Below are positions 14,409 to 17,096 of a stretch of DNA of 17,096 nucleotides, in pieces. The stretch is taken from NCBI GenBank assembly GCA_016928375.1, contig JAFGKX010000141.1:1-17096 (forward strand), given 5' to 3'. Position 1 is the first letter of the stretch; each line of letters starts with the position of its first letter. The notes under the pieces were generated by a model that saw only the letters and a program-made list of their open reading frames with translations, did not search any database and was not told the DNA's origin. The stretch is from Candidatus Omnitrophota bacterium (GTDB lineage: Bacteria > Omnitrophota > Gorgyraeia > JABMRG01 > JAFGKX01). A program made the position numbers and the translations under genes.

Positions 14409-15357
14409 TAAATATGCCGATTTTCCTGAACTTATCATACCGGTTTTTAAGCATTTCTTCTTTTGACATAGATGAAATTGCTTTGAGATTTTTCAGAATA
14501 ACAGCCTTCAGGAATTTTGCCGCTTCTTCCGCATTGCGGTGCGCGCCGCCCAACGGCTCTTTCACCAACTCGTCTATTATGCCCATTTGAAGAAGCTGCT
14601 GCGCAGTCATTTTTAAAACCGCTGCTGCTTCAGGCGCCTTGGTTTTGTCTTTCCATAATATTGCGGCACAGCCTTCCGGAGAGATAACAGAATAATAAGC
14701 ATTTTCCATAACGCATATCCTGTCGCCTACGCCTATACCTAACGCGCCGCCTGATCCTCCTTCTCCTATTACGACGACTATAATAGGCGAGGCTATCTGC
14801 ATCATCTCGCGTAAATTATAAGCTATGGCTTCGGCCTGGCCGCGTTCTTCCGCGCCCACGCCCGGATAAGCGCCGGGCGTATCTATAAAACAAACTATCG
14901 GTATGCCGCATTTTTCCGCAAGTTTCATAAACCTCAAGGCCTTCCTGTAACCTTCAGGGTGCGCGCTGCCGAAATTGCGTTTTAAATTTTCTTTTATATC
15001 ACGGCCCTTCTGATGGCCTATAACCATAATTTTAAAACTATCCAATTTTGCCAGGCCGCATATAATTGCTTTATCGTCTGCAAAATTTCTGTCGCCGTGA
15101 AGTTCTATAAAATCCGACATGATTAAACTGATATAATCCAGAGTATACGGCCTTTTAGGATGCCTTGATATCTGCACCCTTTGCCAGGCGCTTAGGTTTT
15201 CGAATACCTCATGCTTTACCCCGTCAAGTTTTGATTCAAGCTTTGAAATTTCGCTTTGTAAGTCTATTTTTTCCGTAGAGGTAAATTTTTTAAGCTCTTC
15301 TATTTTTCTTTCAAGCTCCAGGATGGGCTTTTCAAATTCTAATCCGCTTCCCTGCAT
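14401..15357 (-). CDS. accA: acetyl-CoA carboxylase carboxyltransferase subunit alpha
   Basis: A 318-aa subunit that, with AccD, transfers CO2 from carboxybiotin to acetyl-CoA in the first step of fatty-acid synthesis. Length equals E. coli AccA (319). The N-terminal helical part (FEKPILELERKIEELK, 8-23) is followed by the crotonase-like domain: GHQKGRD, NFGSAHPEGYRKALR, DTPGAYPGVGAEERGQ, GEGGSGGALGIG and YSVISPEGCAAILWKD are all AccA hallmarks. The frame stays open upstream to 15465, but that part overlaps the L,D-transpeptidase and does not look like AccA; ATG 15357 has TAGGAG 11 nt upstream. No accD is nearby. Its place between wall and signalling genes ties lipid supply to the envelope theme. 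Confidence 0.94.
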   Translation of the reverse strand: MQGSGLEFEKPILELERKIEELKKFTSTEKIDLQSEISKLESKLDGVKHEVFENLSAWQRVQISRHPKRPYTLDYISLIMSDFIELHGDRNFADDKAIICGLAKLDSFKIMVIGHQKGRDIKENLKRNFGSAHPEGYRKALRFMKLAEKCGIPIVCFIDTPGAYPGVGAEERGQAEAIAYNLREMMQIASPIIVVVIGEGGSGGALGIGVGDRICVMENAYYSVISPEGCAAILWKDKTKAPEAAAVLKMTAQQLLQMGIIDELVKEPLGGAHRNAEEAAKFLKAVILKNLKAISSMSKEEMLKNRYDKFRKIGIFNE

Positions 15358-15371
15358 TGTTAAAAAATCTC

Positions 15372-16169
15372 CTAATCGGTTATCGTTACTTCGGTGCCGG
15401 CAGGCACTATCGCATATAGCTCTTCCACTTCGGCATTTCGCATCCTTACACAGCCTTCTGTGCACTGAAAACCTATACTGGCAGGGTCTATTGTGCCGTG
15501 AATTCCGTATCCGGGATTATCTATGCCCATCCACCGGGTACCCAGGACATTCTCCGGGCTATCGGGCGGGATTACCCCTTTAGCGCTGTACCAGGGCGGG
15601 TCTATTAGTTTATTTACTATTTTAAATGTTCCCACCGGAGTGCAGTTGCCTTTACCGGTAGATACATTATATACCTTAAACACCGTTCCGTCGCTAAGCA
15701 AAGTAAGGATGTTCTGCGATTTATCCACCACTATAGAAAAAGTGCTTTTTTGAACCTTTAATTTTCTGCCCGGTACTATAACATCCCGCGTAAGACTGTT
15801 CGCTTTTTTTATAAGCTCCGTAGTGGTGTTAAACTTTTTCGCTATTTTTTCCAGCGAATCTCCCGGGGTTATTTCATAAAGCTGGCTGTCTGCGGTAAGA
15901 ACTGATGAAAAAAGTATTTTTATATTCAGATCGTATATTTTATCGTATATCTGCTGCAGGCTGTTGTCGTTTTTGGAATCCGTCAACGCCTTCTCGTATA
16001 TGCTCCTGGCCTTTAAAAGATCCCCCTGCGCCTGGGCTGCGTCAGCTTCCGGGGATTTAAAATCAACGGAAGAAGACGACGTATTTTTATGAGTGTAAAA
16101 ATAAAAAACCAGCAACGCGGCTAAAATCACAACAATAAACGCAGCCGCCCTAAGAAGATTGTTCTTCAT
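15372..16169 (-). CDS. LysM-containing L,D-transpeptidase (YkuD)
   Basis: A 265-aa envelope protein. A signal anchor at about 7-26 is followed by a helical stretch (45-90) that includes a TPR-like pattern, a LysM peptidoglycan-binding domain (98-139, YEITPGDSLEKIAKKFN...IVPGRKLKV) and a YkuD catalytic domain (about 145-264). The active site is seen as GIHGT (H224) and CTEGCVRM with catalytic C240; the family's usual Ser three before the Cys is Thr237 here. L,D-transpeptidases make 3-3 crosslinks in peptidoglycan or attach proteins to it. ATG 16169 has AAAGG 9 nt upstream. The gene ends 14 nt before accA. Confidence 0.92.
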   Translation of the reverse strand: MKNNLLRAAAFIVVILAALLVFYFYTHKNTSSSSVDFKSPEADAAQAQGDLLKARSIYEKALTDSKNDNSLQQIYDKIYDLNIKILFSSVLTADSQLYEITPGDSLEKIAKKFNTTTELIKKANSLTRDVIVPGRKLKVQKSTFSIVVDKSQNILTLLSDGTVFKVYNVSTGKGNCTPVGTFKIVNKLIDPPWYSAKGVIPPDSPENVLGTRWMGIDNPGYGIHGTIDPASIGFQCTEGCVRMRNAEVEELYAIVPAGTEVTITD

Positions 16170-16201
16170 GGAATCTGACCTTTCTTATTCTTTAGTTGTT
16201 T

Positions 16202-16657
16202 TTATAAAATATTGTACATAACATAGGCGCAGACAATGCCTAAAATTACGCCGATAAATACCTGAAAAGGGGTGTGCCCGATCAGTTCTCTTAATCGGTC
16301 TTCTTTGATTGGTTTTTGAAAATATAGGTCTTCGAACATTTTATTCAATATCTCCGCCTGCCTGCCGGTCGAGCGGCGTACCCCCTGGGCATCAAACATC
16401 GTGATAACCGTAAAGATAAACGCCAGCGCAAACAGGGCGGAATTATAGCCGCACTGAAGGCCCACAGAAGTTGCAAGCGCCGATACTCCGGCACAGTGGG
16501 AACTCGGCATGCCGCCGGTGCCGACAAACCATTTAAAATTAAACTTCTTTTCTTCGAATATGCCTATTATTACTTTTATAGACTGGGCTATAATCCAGGT
16601 AAGCAACGTTATAATAAATATTTTATTTTCACTTAATGCTATAAAAAAATCCAACAC
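16202..16657 (-). CDS. DUF212 (YuiD-type) divergent PAP2 membrane protein
   Basis: A 151-aa integral membrane protein with about four hydrophobic segments (10-33, 57-73, 76-96, 133-150). GTGGMPSSHCAGVSALATS (47-65) and MFDAQGVRRSTGRQAEILN (87-105) are the defining motifs of the acid phosphatase/haloperoxidase-related family PF02681; S-H in PSSH and R in GVRR correspond to PAP2 catalytic positions. A phosphatase acting on a lipid or prenyl pyrophosphate is possible but not proven for this family. The start is GTG 16657, 5 nt after GGAAGAAAGG; no ATG fits. PilZ gene ends 15 nt upstream. Confidence 0.88.
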   Translation of the reverse strand: MLDFFIALSENKIFIITLLTWIIAQSIKVIIGIFEEKKFNFKWFVGTGGMPSSHCAGVSALATSVGLQCGYNSALFALAFIFTVITMFDAQGVRRSTGRQAEILNKMFEDLYFQKPIKEDRLRELIGHTPFQVFIGVILGIVCAYVMYNIL

Positions 16658-16672
16658 AAGAACCTTTCTTCC

Positions 16673-17059
16673 TTAAAACTGCCTGCCGTAAAAACAAGCT
16701 ACTATTCTTCCTATTATAACGGGCTTATCTTCCAGAAATTGAATCCCTGTATCATAATAACCGAGTATTTCTTCGTTGCCGAATATCTCTACCGGCCTTG
16801 ACCATACCACTGTTGCCTTTATGGCATAACTGCCATGAGCAGCAGGTTTTGCTGCATTTTTCGGCAACATTATACTTATATTAAGTTTAGTGCCGGGTAA
16901 AAGCTTTTCAGTAATAGAAATACAGATTCCGCCTCCGCTTATATTTTTGCTGACGGTATTTTTTAAATCATGCGGACGCGTCAAAACTTCGTAGTTCAGC
17001 TTGAGCGGGAGATTTAATCTTTCGTATAAGCGTTCTTCCTTTGCTACCTTTTCTTCCAT
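16673..17059 (-). CDS. PilZ-domain c-di-GMP-binding protein
   Basis: A 128-aa single PilZ domain. The c-di-GMP-binding motifs are intact: RLYER (RxxxR, about 10-15) near the N terminus and NISGGG (NxSxxG, about 39-44), followed by the beta-barrel (ICISITEKLLPGTKLNISIML, split at about 60). Proteins of this size act as c-di-GMP adaptors binding a partner. It is the first gene of the long minus-strand block; ATG 17059 has GAGGAG 3-8 nt upstream. Whether it controls any of the envelope genes behind it is unknown. Confidence 0.88.
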   Translation of the reverse strand: MEEKVAKEERLYERLNLPLKLNYEVLTRPHDLKNTVSKNISGGGICISITEKLLPGTKLNISIMLPKNAAKPAAHGSYAIKATVVWSRPVEIFGNEEILGYYDTGIQFLEDKPVIIGRIVACFYGRQF

Positions 17060-17081
17060 AATCTCCTCTCTTAGAATAAAA

Positions 17082-17090
17082 ATTATATCA
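17082..17090 (-). promoter_or_regulatory. extended -10 promoter of the PilZ-to-SpoIIE block
   Basis: TGATATAAT on the minus strand (17090-17082) is a perfect extended -10 (TGnTATAAT). Transcription would start near 17075, giving a leader of about 15 nt before the PilZ ATG. Any -35 element lies beyond the window. Confidence 0.55.
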
Positions 17091-17096
17091 TAACAA

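Noticed and set aside
15358..15465. Longer accA reading frame starting at 15465
   Set aside because: The extra 36 codons overlap the L,D-transpeptidase gene, have a Cys/Arg-rich composition unlike AccA, and ATG 15357 has a good Shine-Dalgarno and gives the family's normal length.
1..17096. CRISPR array, tRNA/rRNA, transposase, phage or toxin-antitoxin genes
   Set aside because: No regularly spaced direct repeats, no tRNA-like cloverleaf, and no recognisable proteins of these kinds were found when reading both strands.

Overview
The window holds 20 complete protein genes packed almost end to end, 19 of them on the minus strand. It looks like chromosomal DNA from an uncultured Gram-negative bacterium. 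An outer membrane is implied by a C-terminal-Phe beta-barrel, a FecR-domain protein and a Mla-type lipid transporter. Gram-positive-style partner-switching proteins (RsbW/RsbV/SpoIIE families) sit beside archaeal/Thermotoga-style TreT. That mixture is what one sees in Omnitrophota or other PVC/candidate-phylum genomes; this placement is an inference and is not proven by the sequence. There are no tRNA, rRNA, CRISPR, transposase or phage genes.

Region A (about 1-7080, minus strand) is an osmotic-adaptation operon. Reading in the direction of transcription it has a promoter near 7051-7080, a structured leader of about 135 nt with a terminator-like hairpin, then mscS (mechanosensitive channel), otsA (trehalose-6-phosphate synthase), a two-CBS-domain protein, a CPA2 cation/proton antiporter, otsB (trehalose-6-phosphate phosphatase), a protein made of two diverged copies of one domain (DUF5752-like) and treT (trehalose glycosyltransferring synthase). 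Gaps are 0-13 nt or short overlaps, so the genes are probably co-transcribed. Two different trehalose routes, an ion exchanger with a likely nucleotide-sensing partner and a pressure-release channel are under one control point. A further gene may begin at the left edge.

Region B (7081-7525) carries a single plus-strand STAS anti-anti-sigma-like gene, divergent from mscS and convergent with the next block. Its stop codon overlaps the opposite gene's stop codon.

Region C (7522-17059, minus strand) is a second long co-directional block starting at an extended -10 promoter near 17082. It contains a PilZ protein, a DUF212/YuiD membrane protein, a LysM-L,D-transpeptidase, accA, an RsbW-like kinase, an RsbV-like STAS protein, mlaE-mlaF-mlaD, a FecR-domain protein, an outer-membrane beta-barrel and a CHASE2-SpoIIE phosphatase. 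The theme is cell-envelope building plus signalling. Kinase, antagonist and phosphatase of a partner-switching circuit are all present, and the STAS gene directly abuts the Mla permease gene, the place where a MlaB-like subunit might be expected. An 84-bp palindromic, MITE/REP-like element sits between mlaF and mlaD.

The observations most worth following up are the unassigned mscS leader (possible riboswitch or attenuator), the tandem-repeat protein between otsB and treT, the junction between partner switching and lipid transport, and the palindromic element.
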